The position numbers were made by a program, and so were the translations under genes. 64,000 nt of DNA from Dialister hominis (GTDB lineage Bacteria > Bacillota > Negativicutes > Veillonellales > Dialisteraceae), in assembly GCF_007164725.1 (NCBI RefSeq), contig NZ_AP019697.1:726001-790000 (forward strand). The letters run 5' to 3'. Under the pieces are notes generated by a model. That model was not told where the DNA came from. It did no database searches and worked only from the letters and a program-made list of their open reading frames with translations. Below are positions 16,546-24,577 of the stretch, piece after piece. The first letter of the stretch is position 1. Each line of letters opens with the position of its first letter.

Positions 16546-16761
16546 AAATAAGCATCACAGGTCTGTGGCTGAAAATCGATGGCAGTCGCAGCCAAAACGA
16601 TCCACGTAACGCAGAAAAAATTTCTGCTGAGCATGGTGCGGTTTAGAAGTAAGTCCTGCCGGTAAACCGAGAGGGTTAGTAGTGAGAGGGAACACCGGGT
16701 AGCGAAAGCTCCAGCAGGCGAGTGTGGGGTCAAAAGCCAGGTCAGCTGAGGATGCTTATTT
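16546..16761 (+). ncRNA. Structured RNA of unknown class (about 215 nt)
   Basis: The region has no reading frame of note but strong RNA-like pairing. The ends form an 11-bp perfect stem (AAATAAGCATC 16546-16556 with GATGCTTATTT 16751-16761). Inside are GGCTG/CAGCC (16567-16571/16589-16593), GCAGAAA/TTTCTGC with loop AAA (16611-16627), CCTG/CAGG (about 16655/16715), CCGGT/ACCGG (16659-16663/16694-16698) and a GNRA-capped AGC-GAAA-GCT (16701-16710). It starts at a consensus promoter and ends only about 12 nt before the cysS T-box, with no terminator between. I could not match it to RNase P, tmRNA, SRP, 6S or a riboswitch I know. A raiA-type or other orphan RNA is possible but unverified. Confidence 0.6.
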
Positions 16762-16773
16762 AAAAAAGTCATA

Positions 16774-16986
16774 TGGGCGATGAACAAAAGAAGTACCTCA
16801 GGTTTGTCATACAGAGAGGACAGGAATCGGTGAAACTGTCTTGATTAAACGGAGCGAAATGCATTTGTGAGCTGAAAAGGGGAAACGTAGTATCCTTTTC
16901 CGTATGTTTGCGATAAAAACATTTTGAGCGGCTTATGCCGACAGAGTGGATAACGGGCCACCGTCTCTGTGAGGCGGTGGTTTTTT
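16774..16986 (+). ncRNA. T-box leader specific for tRNA-Cys
   Basis: Stem I has AGAGAG (about 16813-16818), the distal GGTGAAAC and the specifier TGC at 16860-16862 in GCGAAATGCA, a cysteine codon. The T-box bulge is a variant, AGAGTGGATAACGGGC (about 16943-16958). Its TGGA can pair with UCCA, which suits tRNA-Cys because that tRNA normally has U as discriminator. The terminator CCACCGTCTC ... GAGGCGGTGG plus T6 is at 16958-16986. Uncharged tRNA-Cys should turn on cysS. The leader appears to be transcribed from 16513, through the upstream structured RNA. Confidence 0.9.
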
Positions 16987-17078
16987 AATGGAAGCTGGCA
17001 GACAGTTCAATTAAAAGAAAGCAGTGTCTCACTGGTATTAAGGGCTGCGGATTCCAAATAGTCATTGGAGGAATTTTT

Positions 17079-18524
17079 ATGGAAGAAATCAAAGTTTATA
17101 ACACACTGACAAAGGAGAAAGAAGTTTTCAAGCCGATCACTCCTGGCGAAGTCAAGATTTATGTCTGCGGAGTAACGCCATACAATCATCCGCATATCGG
17201 AAATGCGCGTCCGGCAGTTACATGGGATATCATCCGCCGTTATCTTGAATACATCGGCTACAAAGTAAAATTCGTACAGAATTTCACGGATGTCGATGAT
17301 AAGATCATCAATAAAGCGAATGCAGAAGGCACCGACTGGAAGACAATTTCCGACCGTTACATTGATGCATACTTCAAGGTCATGGATGCGCTGCATGTAC
17401 GCCGTACAGACGTTTATCCAAGAGTTTCCGATCATATGGATGATATCATTCATATGGTGGAAGAACTGATCAAAAGCGGACATGCCTATGTTTTAGGCGG
17501 CGATGTTTATTATGACATTTCCACATTCAAGGACTATGGCAAATTGTCCGGAAGAAAAGTGGAAGATATGCTCGCCGGCGCCCGCATTGAAGTCAACGAT
17601 GAAAAGAGAAACCCGGGCGACTTTGCCCTTTGGAAGGCAGCAAAGCCGGGTGAACCGTTCTGGGAAAGCCCGTGGGGCAAGGGAAGACCAGGCTGGCATA
17701 TTGAATGCTCTGCCATGTCTACCCACTACCTGGGAAATACCATTGATTTCCATGGCGGCGGATCCGATCTTATTTTCCCGCACCATGAAAATGAAATTGC
17801 CCAGTCCGAAGGATGCACAGGCTGCCATTTCGTAAATTACTGGCTGCACAATGGATTTATTACCATTAATTCTGAAAAGATGAGCAAGTCTCTCAACAAC
17901 TTCTTCCTTGTGAAGGATGTCCTTGAAAAGTATTCCGGAGATGCTCTCCGTTTCTTCCTCCTGTCTACTCATTACAGAAGCCCGCTTGACTTCTCCGATG
18001 ACCGTCTGGAAGAAGCAGAAAAGAATATGGACAAGCTGAAAGATGTCATTGCCCGCATCAAGGAAATGTCCTCCATCGAAGGCAGCGAGGAAACAGAAGC
18101 TTCCAGGAAACTTGCTGAAGCAGCAGACCATGCCATGAAGGTATTCCATGAAGCCATGGATGATGACTTCAATACAGGCCTCACAACCGGTGCCATGTTT
18201 GAACTGGCAAAGGCAATCAATGTATATTACAACGAAGTACATGCAGGCACTGCATTCAACAAGGAAGCTGCCGATAAAGCAGGACAGACATTCAAGACAA
18301 TTCTCGACGTCCTTGGCATTCTGGAAAAGGAATGGAAGAAAGAAGAAGCCTATGACGACAAAGACTATAATGATCTCATGAATGTTCTTCTTGAAATCAG
18401 ACAGTCGGCAAGAAAAGCCAAACAGTATCAGATTGCTGATGAAATCCGCGACAAGCTTGGCGAAATCGGTATTGTGATTGAAGATACTCCGACGGGAGCA
18501 AGGTGGAAAAAACGTGGAGTTTAA
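17079..18524 (+). CDS. cysS: Cysteinyl-tRNA synthetase
   Basis: This class I synthetase of 481 residues charges tRNA-Cys. Zinc and substrate ligands are visible: Cys30 in IYVCGVTPY, WHIECSAMS in the middle, and HHENEIAQSEGC. HIGH is PHIG at residues 38-41 and KMSKS is at about 266-270. ATTGGAGGAATTTTT precedes the ATG. It heads the conserved Firmicute order cysS-mrnC-rlmB-yacP and is controlled by the T-box directly upstream. Confidence 0.97.
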   Translation: MEEIKVYNTLTKEKEVFKPITPGEVKIYVCGVTPYNHPHIGNARPAVTWDIIRRYLEYIGYKVKFVQNFTDVDDKIINKANAEGTDWKTISDRYIDAYFKVMDALHVRRTDVYPRVSDHMDDIIHMVEELIKSGHAYVLGGDVYYDISTFKDYGKLSGRKVEDMLAGARIEVNDEKRNPGDFALWKAAKPGEPFWESPWGKGRPGWHIECSAMSTHYLGNTIDFHGGGSDLIFPHHENEIAQSEGCTGCHFVNYWLHNGFITINSEKMSKSLNNFFLVKDVLEKYSGDALRFFLLSTHYRSPLDFSDDRLEEAEKNMDKLKDVIARIKEMSSIEGSEETEASRKLAEAADHAMKVFHEAMDDDFNTGLTTGAMFELAKAINVYYNEVHAGTAFNKEAADKAGQTFKTILDVLGILEKEWKKEEAYDDKDYNDLMNVLLEIRQSARKAKQYQIADEIRDKLGEIGIVIEDTPTGARWKKRGV

Positions 18525-18549
18525 AAGAGTCCTCTTTTTAAAAAAACAG

Positions 18550-18984
18550 ATGACGCGCAAAATAGGAAAGGCATCTCCTGCTCTTAGTGAGCAGGAGGTT
18601 TTTTCCATGGATGCGCTGACACTGGCTTATATCGGCGACGTATGCTGGTCTTTCTTCATCAGGAAAGCTTTGATTGATACAGGAATTTATAATGTTCAAA
18701 TTTTAAACAGCCTGGCCTCTGAAATGGTATCGGCCAAATGGCAGAGCCGTATCCTCTTTGATATCATGGAACTTCTGTCAGACAGGGAGCTCAAGGTCTG
18801 CAAACGTGCAAGAAATACACATTCCAATGTGCCGAAGAGTGCAACTGTCGAGGAATATCGAGAATCGACAGCTTTTGAAGCTCTGATCGGTTATCTGTAT
18901 CTTTCGGGCCAGACGGAACGACAGAATTTTATCATGGACAGGGGACTGCGCTTTTTAGCGGAGGAAATGAATGATGAAGGATAA
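18550..18984 (+). CDS. mrnC: Mini-ribonuclease 3 (Mini-III)
   Basis: Mini-III trims the ends of 23S rRNA precursor. The protein is a lone RNase III catalytic domain without a dsRNA-binding domain: LAYIGDVCWSFFIRKALI carries the catalytic acidic signature and STAFEALIGYLYLSG the second conserved block. The start is uncertain. ATG 18550 gives 144 residues and a family-like lead-in (LSEQEVFSMDALTLAYIGD). GTG 18514, with AAGGTGG before it, overlaps the cysS end. ATG 18607 has the best ribosome site (AGGAGG), but that site sits in a terminator-like hairpin. The stop overlaps rlmB. Confidence 0.88.
   Translation: MTRKIGKASPALSEQEVFSMDALTLAYIGDVCWSFFIRKALIDTGIYNVQILNSLASEMVSAKWQSRILFDIMELLSDRELKVCKRARNTHSNVPKSATVEEYRESTAFEALIGYLYLSGQTERQNFIMDRGLRFLAEEMNDEG
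18575..18604 (+). promoter_or_regulatory. Terminator-like hairpin at the start of mrnC
   Basis: CTCCTGCTC (18575-18583) pairs with GAGCAGGAG (18589-18597) around TTAGT and is followed by GTTTTTT. It lies within or just before mrnC and hides an AGGAGG ribosome-binding sequence. It may lower read-through from cysS or gate translation. Confidence 0.5.
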
Positions 18985-19852
18985 AAGAGCATCTCATACA
19001 ACCAGGGAAAAAGATTCCTCGTATAAGCAGAACAAAGACACAGGCAGAAACGAAAAGCGTCCGAAGAGCATGCAGGCAAAAAGGAGAAATCCCGCCCAGC
19101 ACAGGGGAGAAAGAAAGCCCGACATTGATACTTCCCTTGTGACATACGGAAGAAACAGTGTCATGGAATTTCTGCGTGCCGGAAAGGTCAGGCAGATCTA
19201 TCTTAAAAGCGGCAGACATGATGAAAGGCTTCAGGAAATCCTTGAAGAAGCAAAATCACGTGCTGTTCCGATAAAGGAAGTGGAGGAAGAAGAACTTGAC
19301 TCCATGTCCGGCGGTGTTGTCCATCAGGGAATCGCTGCGCTTCTCTTCCCTTATGAGTATCAGGATATGAACGCTGTCATTAAGAAATGGGAAGGAAAGG
19401 ATCCGATTTTCATTCTTTTTGATGGAGTGGAGGATGTCAGGAATTTAGGCGCCATTGTCCGCACAGCTGAATGCGCCGGTGCTGCCTGTGTGCTTCTGCC
19501 GAATCATAAAAGCTCTCCTGTCACAGCAGCCGCTATGAAAACAGCAGCAGGCGCTTTCGCATATCTTCCTGTCTGCAGGATCGGCAACATACAGCAGACG
19601 TTGAAGTATCTGAAAGAAAAAGGTTTCTGGGTTGTGGGAACAGACATGGACGGGGAAAGCTTGTATTATGAAGCCAACCTCAAAGGGCCTCTTGTCATTG
19701 TCATGGGCGCGGAAGGAAAAGGGATGAGTCCTCTTACGCGCAGGATGTGTGATTTCTGTGTCCGTATCCCCATGAAAGGAAAGGTCTCGTCACTGAACGT
19801 TTCCGTGGCGGCGGCTTTATTGCTGTATGAGGCGGTAAAACAGAGGAATTAA
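18971..19852 (+). CDS. rlmB: 23S rRNA (guanosine-2'-O-)-methyltransferase, TrmH/SpoU family
   Basis: This knotted SPOUT methyltransferase of 293 residues uses SAM to methylate a 2'-hydroxyl, in RlmB that of G2251 in 23S rRNA. The first 55 residues are a lysine/arginine-rich extension. An RNA substrate-binding domain starts at about 57 (TYGRNSVMEFLRAGKVRQIY). SPOUT motifs are GVEDVRNLGAIVRTAE (about 156-171), VIVMGAEGKGMSPLTRR, and the C-terminal IPMKGKVSSLNVSVAAALLL. It overlaps mrnC by 14 bp, so the two are translationally coupled, and it precedes yacP as in Bacillus. Confidence 0.93.
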   Translation: MMKDKRASHTTREKDSSYKQNKDTGRNEKRPKSMQAKRRNPAQHRGERKPDIDTSLVTYGRNSVMEFLRAGKVRQIYLKSGRHDERLQEILEEAKSRAVPIKEVEEEELDSMSGGVVHQGIAALLFPYEYQDMNAVIKKWEGKDPIFILFDGVEDVRNLGAIVRTAECAGAACVLLPNHKSSPVTAAAMKTAAGAFAYLPVCRIGNIQQTLKYLKEKGFWVVGTDMDGESLYYEANLKGPLVIVMGAEGKGMSPLTRRMCDFCVRIPMKGKVSSLNVSVAAALLLYEAVKQRN

Positions 19853-19855
19853 ATC

Positions 19856-20368
19856 ATGAGAGATCTCTATCTGGTTGATGGATATAATGTGATATTCTGG
19901 GTGCCGGATGTATTTGGCAGAGATGATCTGGAATCCAGCCGGAAAAAGCTGATCGACCTTCTTCAGGATTACGGAGCCCATAACAATATAGAAATGATTG
20001 TTGTGTTTGATGGCATGGGCACATCGACAAAAGTGAAGAAGGAAGTATTGTCGGATTCTTTTGCCATTGTCTTTACTCCGAGCAGGATGACAGCAGACAG
20101 CTATATAGAAAAGGAATCGTATATCAGGCGGAATGAGTACAGGTCCATCTACGTTGTCACCTCTGACGGGCCTGAACAAAGACAGGTCCTGGGAAACGGA
20201 TCCTACCGCGTGGCTGTTGATGATCTGATGTGGTCCTTGAAGCATGACAAGAAGGATCAGCATACATTCATCAAAAAGAATAATCAGACAAACCGCAGAA
20301 GCGAAATAGGACATTCACTTCCTCCATCCGTTCAGGAAAAACTTGATAAACTCAGAGGCAAAAAATAG
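19856..20368 (+). CDS. yacP: NYN-domain RNase, YacP/Rae1 family
   Basis: This protein of 170 residues has the PIN-like NYN fold: LYLVDGYNVIFWVPD at residues 4-18, IVVFDGMGT at about 48-56, TADSYIEKES at about 79-88 and VVTSDGPEQRQVLG at about 99-112. All four bear acidic residues expected to bind metal. Bacillus Rae1 cleaves mRNA inside the ribosome; the same role is inferred here from family and operon position directly after rlmB (3-bp gap). The C-terminal tail is basic. Confidence 0.88.
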   Translation: MRDLYLVDGYNVIFWVPDVFGRDDLESSRKKLIDLLQDYGAHNNIEMIVVFDGMGTSTKVKKEVLSDSFAIVFTPSRMTADSYIEKESYIRRNEYRSIYVVTSDGPEQRQVLGNGSYRVAVDDLMWSLKHDKKDQHTFIKKNNQTNRRSEIGHSLPPSVQEKLDKLRGKK

Positions 20369-20446
20369 ACGGCAGTGCTTCCGGCTATGATCATGCACCA
20401 TGTGAAACAATACATTGTATTTTTAACCGGGATTATAGTGTTGGTA

Positions 20447-20475
20447 TTGACCCGCATGCAAGAGTAGTATAAAAT
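20447..20475 (+). promoter_or_regulatory. Promoter of secG-rnr-smpB
   Basis: TTGACC (20447-20452), a 17-bp spacer and TAAAAT (20470-20475), about 85 bp before secG. Confidence 0.65.
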
Positions 20476-20560
20476 AAAGGTTAATGTTAGGTTTATTATC
20501 TTAAGAAGGGCCGTGTCTGCTTTTAGGTATTGAAAAAGCGGATATAGAGGAGGATTTACA

Positions 20561-20797
20561 GTGAAGTACTTTTTGATCGGAACTACATTATTGGTATCTA
20601 TTTTATTGATTGTCGTTGTTGTTGCCCAGGAATCCAAACAGCCGGGCATGGGTTCAGCTATCGGCGGCGGTGCTGAAGCAGTAGCAGGCGGCAAGACCAG
20701 GGGCAAGGATGCAGTTCTCTCTAAGTTTACTGTGGTATTTGGCATTATCTTTGCGGTGCTCTGCCTCGTACTTGGGAGATATATGAATACTTTCTGA
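20561..20797 (+). CDS. secG: Preprotein translocase subunit SecG
   Basis: This membrane protein of 78 residues starts with GTG after GAGGAGG. It has the SecG layout: a first hydrophobic segment (residues 3-21), the glycine-rich cytoplasmic loop ESKQPGMGSAIGGGAEAV, and a second segment (about 54-72). SecG joins SecYE in the cytoplasmic membrane and helps protein export. The order secG-rnr-smpB is conserved in many Firmicutes. Confidence 0.95.
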   Translation: MKYFLIGTTLLVSILLIVVVVAQESKQPGMGSAIGGGAEAVAGGKTRGKDAVLSKFTVVFGIIFAVLCLVLGRYMNTF

Positions 20798-20803
20798 TTG
20801 ATG

Positions 20804-20838
20804 AAAGGAGGCTTGCATAAACTGCAGGCCTTCTTTTT
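20804..20838 (+). terminator. Intrinsic terminator after secG
   Basis: AAGGAGGC...TGCA pairs with TGCA...GCCTTCTT around TAAAC and is followed by TTTTT. It may only reduce, not stop, transcription into rnr, for which I see no strong separate promoter. Confidence 0.75.
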
Positions 20839-20914
20839 ATTCACAGGGAAATATTCCGGCCTGGATAACGGATAAGCGAAGTATAAAGTGCGGTTTGGAT
20901 AATTGGAGAGAAGA

Positions 20915-22951
20915 ATGGAAAAGACAGAGAAACTAGTTTATAAGCCAGGCGTAACGCTTGAGGGGATTTATAAGGCATACAGTCCGCGTTTTGGTTTTCT
21001 CATTACAGATGATGACCATGAAGACGTATATATCGGGGAAGATAATCATCTGAACGCTGTTAATAATGACAAAGTCGAAGTGAAGACAATCAAGGGCGAG
21101 ACCGGAAGGCATAATACGGAAGGCCGCATTACCCGTGTCATTGAAAGAGCAAATGATACGTTTGTATGCACGTATGAAATGCTGAAAGACGGCGGAGAGG
21201 CTGTGCCGATCGATGAAAAGGTCGATATGGTCATTGAAATTCCTGAAGGCCAGGAAATGGAAGCAACAACTGGCGCAAGGGTCATCGTTGAAGTAACGGA
21301 ATGGCCGGGGAAATGGACGGATGCAAAGGGCCATGTCACGGAAGTTATCGGTTATGAAGGGGACAAGGGCCTTGATATCGATATCATCATTGCCCAGCAC
21401 AGGCTGCCGCATGTATTCTCCGATGAACTCATGAAGGAAGCCGATGCGCTGCCGCGTGAAGTCGTTCCGGAAAATGGCGTAGCGGATTTCAGGGATCTTC
21501 CTATCGTTACCATCGACGGACCAGATTCCAAGGACCTTGATGATGCGGTATACTGTATCCGCAAGGAAAACGGTCATTTTGAACTGGGCGTTCATATTGC
21601 CGACGTATCCCGGTACGTGAAAAAGGGAATGCTCCTTGATGAGGAAGCTTACAGACGCGGAAACAGTGTGTACCTGGCAGACCGCGTAATTCCTATGCTC
21701 CCGTTCCAGCTGTCCAATGATCTTTGCAGTCTGAATCATGACGAAGACCGCTATGCGATGTCCTGTGTCATGGATGTGGATCAGAACGGAAATGTTCACA
21801 CAGAGAAAATCACGCCATCCATGGTCCGCGTGGCACGCCGCTGCAATTATCCTGAAATAAACAAAGCATTCGAGGAAGGAATTGAACCGGATGATCTGAA
21901 ACCGTTCCTCCCGATGCTGAAGGAGCTTAAAGCCTGCGCTGACTGCCTGCGCAAAAACAGATCCGAGCGCGGCGCATTGAATTTCGATTTCCCTGAATAC
22001 AAGGTAGTCCTCGATCTTGACGGAACGCCCCTGCGTATCGAAAAACGCATCAGAGGCGCTGCCGAGATGATGATTGAAGACGCTATGATTGCGGCCAACG
22101 AAGCTGTTGCACGTTTCCTTGAAAAGACAGGAAACACATCAGTATACAGAGTCCATGACCATCCGGATGAAGAAAAACTCAATGCACTGAAGCGGCTGGT
22201 ATCCATTATGGGACTTCCCATTCATATTCCGGAAGATCCCACGCCAAAGGATATACAGAAGCTTCTTGAAAGTGTAGAAGGCGAAGATATTGAACCTGTC
22301 GTACAGGTAATGACACTCCGCTCACTGCCGCAGGCATGCTACAAGACGGAAAATGCCGGCCATTTCGGTATCGCAAGCAAGTGCTATACCCATTTCACTT
22401 CGCCGATCCGCAGATATCCTGACCTCATGGTTCACAGGCTGATCCGCCAGGCACTGAGCGAGCAGCTCAAGAAGAATCAGCTCAAAGCGCAGACAGATTT
22501 CCTGGTAAGAGCCTGCGACCACTGTTCTGAAACAGAGCAGAATGCAACACAGACTGAAAGAGATGTCGATGATCTGAAGATGACAGAATATATGATTCCT
22601 TTCGTAGGGGAACCATTTGATGCCCATATTACGGGCATCACACGTTTCGGTATATTTGTTGGACTTGATAATGGTGTTGAAGGTCTGATCCATATCGATA
22701 CCATGGAAGATGATGAATACGTCTATCAGGAAGACAGCATGACGCTCAAAGGCCGTTTCTCCGGAAAGACATATTCCATGGGCATGCCCGTCAGGGTAAC
22801 GCTGGTAAAAGCGGACAAGGAAAGAAAAGAAGTCGACTTCTTCATGGGAGAAATCCATTCACCGCTGAACCTTGAGAAAAAAGTCAGATCATCCTCGAAA
22901 TCACATTCCAAAAAGGGAAAGAAAAACAAGAAATCAAAAGGAAGAAGGTAA
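20915..22951 (+). CDS. rnr: Ribonuclease R
   Basis: This 3'-to-5' exoribonuclease of 678 residues digests structured RNA and works with SmpB in trans-translation. It starts directly in a cold-shock domain (GVTLEGIYKAYSPRFGFLI), has the RNB catalytic centre TIDGPDSKDLDDAV at about 198-211, FTSPIRRYPDLMVHR at about 487-501, an S1 domain (FVGEPFDAHITGITRFGIFV, about 563-582) and a lysine/serine-rich tail. ATG 20915 is used because GGAGAGAAGA directly precedes it. At 678 residues it is shorter than the usual 760-810 because the N-terminal winged-helix region is absent. Confidence 0.95.
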   Translation: MEKTEKLVYKPGVTLEGIYKAYSPRFGFLITDDDHEDVYIGEDNHLNAVNNDKVEVKTIKGETGRHNTEGRITRVIERANDTFVCTYEMLKDGGEAVPIDEKVDMVIEIPEGQEMEATTGARVIVEVTEWPGKWTDAKGHVTEVIGYEGDKGLDIDIIIAQHRLPHVFSDELMKEADALPREVVPENGVADFRDLPIVTIDGPDSKDLDDAVYCIRKENGHFELGVHIADVSRYVKKGMLLDEEAYRRGNSVYLADRVIPMLPFQLSNDLCSLNHDEDRYAMSCVMDVDQNGNVHTEKITPSMVRVARRCNYPEINKAFEEGIEPDDLKPFLPMLKELKACADCLRKNRSERGALNFDFPEYKVVLDLDGTPLRIEKRIRGAAEMMIEDAMIAANEAVARFLEKTGNTSVYRVHDHPDEEKLNALKRLVSIMGLPIHIPEDPTPKDIQKLLESVEGEDIEPVVQVMTLRSLPQACYKTENAGHFGIASKCYTHFTSPIRRYPDLMVHRLIRQALSEQLKKNQLKAQTDFLVRACDHCSETEQNATQTERDVDDLKMTEYMIPFVGEPFDAHITGITRFGIFVGLDNGVEGLIHIDTMEDDEYVYQEDSMTLKGRFSGKTYSMGMPVRVTLVKADKERKEVDFFMGEIHSPLNLEKKVRSSSKSHSKKGKKNKKSKGRR

Positions 22952-22991
22952 TCTGATAAGGATTACCAGATAAAATATCCAGGAGGCGAGT

Positions 22992-23462
22992 ATGGACGGA
23001 AGCAAGAATGCACCGCCTATTGTGAGTAATCGGCAGGCGTATCATAATTATTTCATTCATGATACTTATGAATGCGGGATCGCGTTGACTGGGACAGAAG
23101 TAAAATCGATCCGGGCCGGAAAAGTAAACCTGAGGGACAGCTTTGCGAGAATCCAGAATGATGAAGTATATTTATGGAATGCGCATATCAGTCCGTATGA
23201 ACAGGGAAATATATTCAACCATGATCCGCTTAGAACCAGGAAGCTGCTTCTGCATAAAAAAGAAATCATGAAAATTGAAATGCAGCTTAAGACAAAGGGA
23301 TATACACTGATACCGCTTAAAATGTACTTCAGGCATGGAAAGGTCAAAGTGGAGATCGGAACTGCTACAGGCAAAAAGCTGTATGACAAGCGGCAGGATA
23401 TGGCGGCAAAAGCTGCAAAGCGGGATTTAGACAGAAGAATTAAAGAACAGAGATATGACTAG
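22992..23462 (+). CDS. smpB: SsrA-binding protein SmpB
   Basis: This protein of 156 residues binds tmRNA and carries it to stalled ribosomes. Family motifs are the early [20 protein letters not shown] (about 20-39), [22 protein letters not shown], and the basic C-terminal tail [14 protein letters not shown] that enters the empty mRNA channel. CCAGGAGG precedes the ATG. It follows rnr after 40 bp. The ssrA (tmRNA) gene was not found in this window. Confidence 0.97.
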   Translation: MDGSKNAPPIVSNRQAYHNYFIHDTYECGIALTGTEVKSIRAGKVNLRDSFARIQNDEVYLWNAHISPYEQGNIFNHDPLRTRKLLLHKKEIMKIEMQLKTKGYTLIPLKMYFRHGKVKVEIGTATGKKLYDKRQDMAAKAAKRDLDRRIKEQRYD

Positions 23463-23475
23463 AAGGGATTAGAAA

Positions 23476-24411
23476 ATGGACGAAAACAATAACCGCAAAG
23501 GACATTCCTATACATCGAAAGGCCCTCGCGGGAAGCGCGATTTTTCCAAGCGCGGCCATGGGAAACCAGGATTCTCCGGCGGCAGGGGAGCAGGACACGG
23601 TAAAGACTTCAAGGACGGAAAAAGGGAATTCCGCAGGAAACTGGAACCCGGTGTTGAATTCATAGACAGAAAACTTGGGGTCGGCATTGTACGCAAGGTT
23701 TCCGAGGATGGAATCACCGTAGTCTTTGGCGATCTTGAAAAAGTCATTCCCCGCAGAAAACCTGAAGACAGGAAGCCGGGAGGAAGATTTGCCGATAAGG
23801 ACAGAAGAGGAGGAAGATTCGAAAAGAGCGGCAGACCTCCGCTGAAGAGAACAAATGCGAAGGGCGAACCGATTGAGAAGAAAATATTCTCATTCGATCC
23901 GAGCGAAATGAAGCCCGCTCCGGTGAAGAAGGAAGAAAAGGATCAGCAGCTTCTCGGTCTCGTTGTCATTGATGATGTCTTGGGAAAGGGAACGGCCAGC
24001 CGTATTACTGAAAGAGGCACTTATGTGACCTATGAAGCCACGGGCGAACACGTTATGTATCCGACCGGACTTCCGCAGAAGCTCCTGCACTCTGCCTCTC
24101 CTTCCAATAAGAAAGCGAAGAAAGATGCATTGCCCAGGGGCAAGGGAAGAACGTATACAGTGCCGGAAGGGGAAACAAGGAAAGAGAAAGCGGCACCAAG
24201 CACGGGTTCTCCCAAAGAAACCAGACACGGAAATACCGTATACTTCGAACTTGGAATTGGAACACTTGTCCATTCTCCTCTTTATGGAAACGGAAAGATT
24301 TCTGAAATCGGCAGCGGCCGCCTGACAGTTGCTTTTGACAGCGGGGATCAGGAATTCAGATATCCGCAGGCATTTGCAGATGGTGAGATAGCAGTAATTA
24401 CAGAAGACTAA
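23476..24411 (+). CDS. Basic protein with three related Tudor/SH3-like repeats, unknown function
   Basis: I do not recognise a named family for this protein of 311 residues. It has three related blocks: residues 59-92 (EFIDRKLGVGIVRKV), 161-197 (LVVIDDVLGKGTASRI) and 262-300 (TLVHSPLYGNGKISEI). Each follows the pattern hydrophobic-x-D/H-x-x-G-x-G-x-hydrophobic, then a turn, then V-x-F/Y and V/F-x-YP. This recalls small beta-barrels such as the C-terminal Tudor-like domain of PcrA/UvrD. The linkers and the first 55 residues are rich in K, R and G (RGGRF), as in RNA-binding tails. It begins 13 bp after smpB with a good ribosome site, so it belongs to the RNase R/SmpB operon. A role with RNA, ribosomes or RNA polymerase is inferred from context only. 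Confidence 0.75.
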   Translation: MDENNNRKGHSYTSKGPRGKRDFSKRGHGKPGFSGGRGAGHGKDFKDGKREFRRKLEPGVEFIDRKLGVGIVRKVSEDGITVVFGDLEKVIPRRKPEDRKPGGRFADKDRRGGRFEKSGRPPLKRTNAKGEPIEKKIFSFDPSEMKPAPVKKEEKDQQLLGLVVIDDVLGKGTASRITERGTYVTYEATGEHVMYPTGLPQKLLHSASPSNKKAKKDALPRGKGRTYTVPEGETRKEKAAPSTGSPKETRHGNTVYFELGIGTLVHSPLYGNGKISEIGSGRLTVAFDSGDQEFRYPQAFADGEIAVITED

Positions 24412-24413
24412 AT

Positions 24414-24452
24414 AAAAATACTGGCGCTAGATCCGGGCGCCAGTATTTTTTT
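24414..24452 (+). terminator. Intrinsic terminator of the secG-rnr-smpB operon
   Basis: AATACTGGCGC pairs with GCGCCAGTATT around TAGATCCGG and is followed by T-rich sequence. It starts just after the stop of the repeat protein. Confidence 0.9.
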
Positions 24453-24577
24453 ACGAATTTGTAAAGGTTATGAAGGCAATAAAAAAGGGGATGTGACAAA
24501 ATTCATCCCAACAAAAAGGGCTCTGCCCCGGATCATTTGGTCCGGGGCAGAGCCTTTCGTGTTATAATTTTTTTGCA

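Noticed and set aside
16546-16761. RNase P RNA, tmRNA, SRP RNA, 6S RNA or a cobalamin riboswitch at this site
   Set aside because: None of the invariant blocks I know for these RNAs (for example GAGGAAAGTCC of RNase P or a tRNA-like end for tmRNA) is present, and local hairpins argue against the single long rod of 6S.
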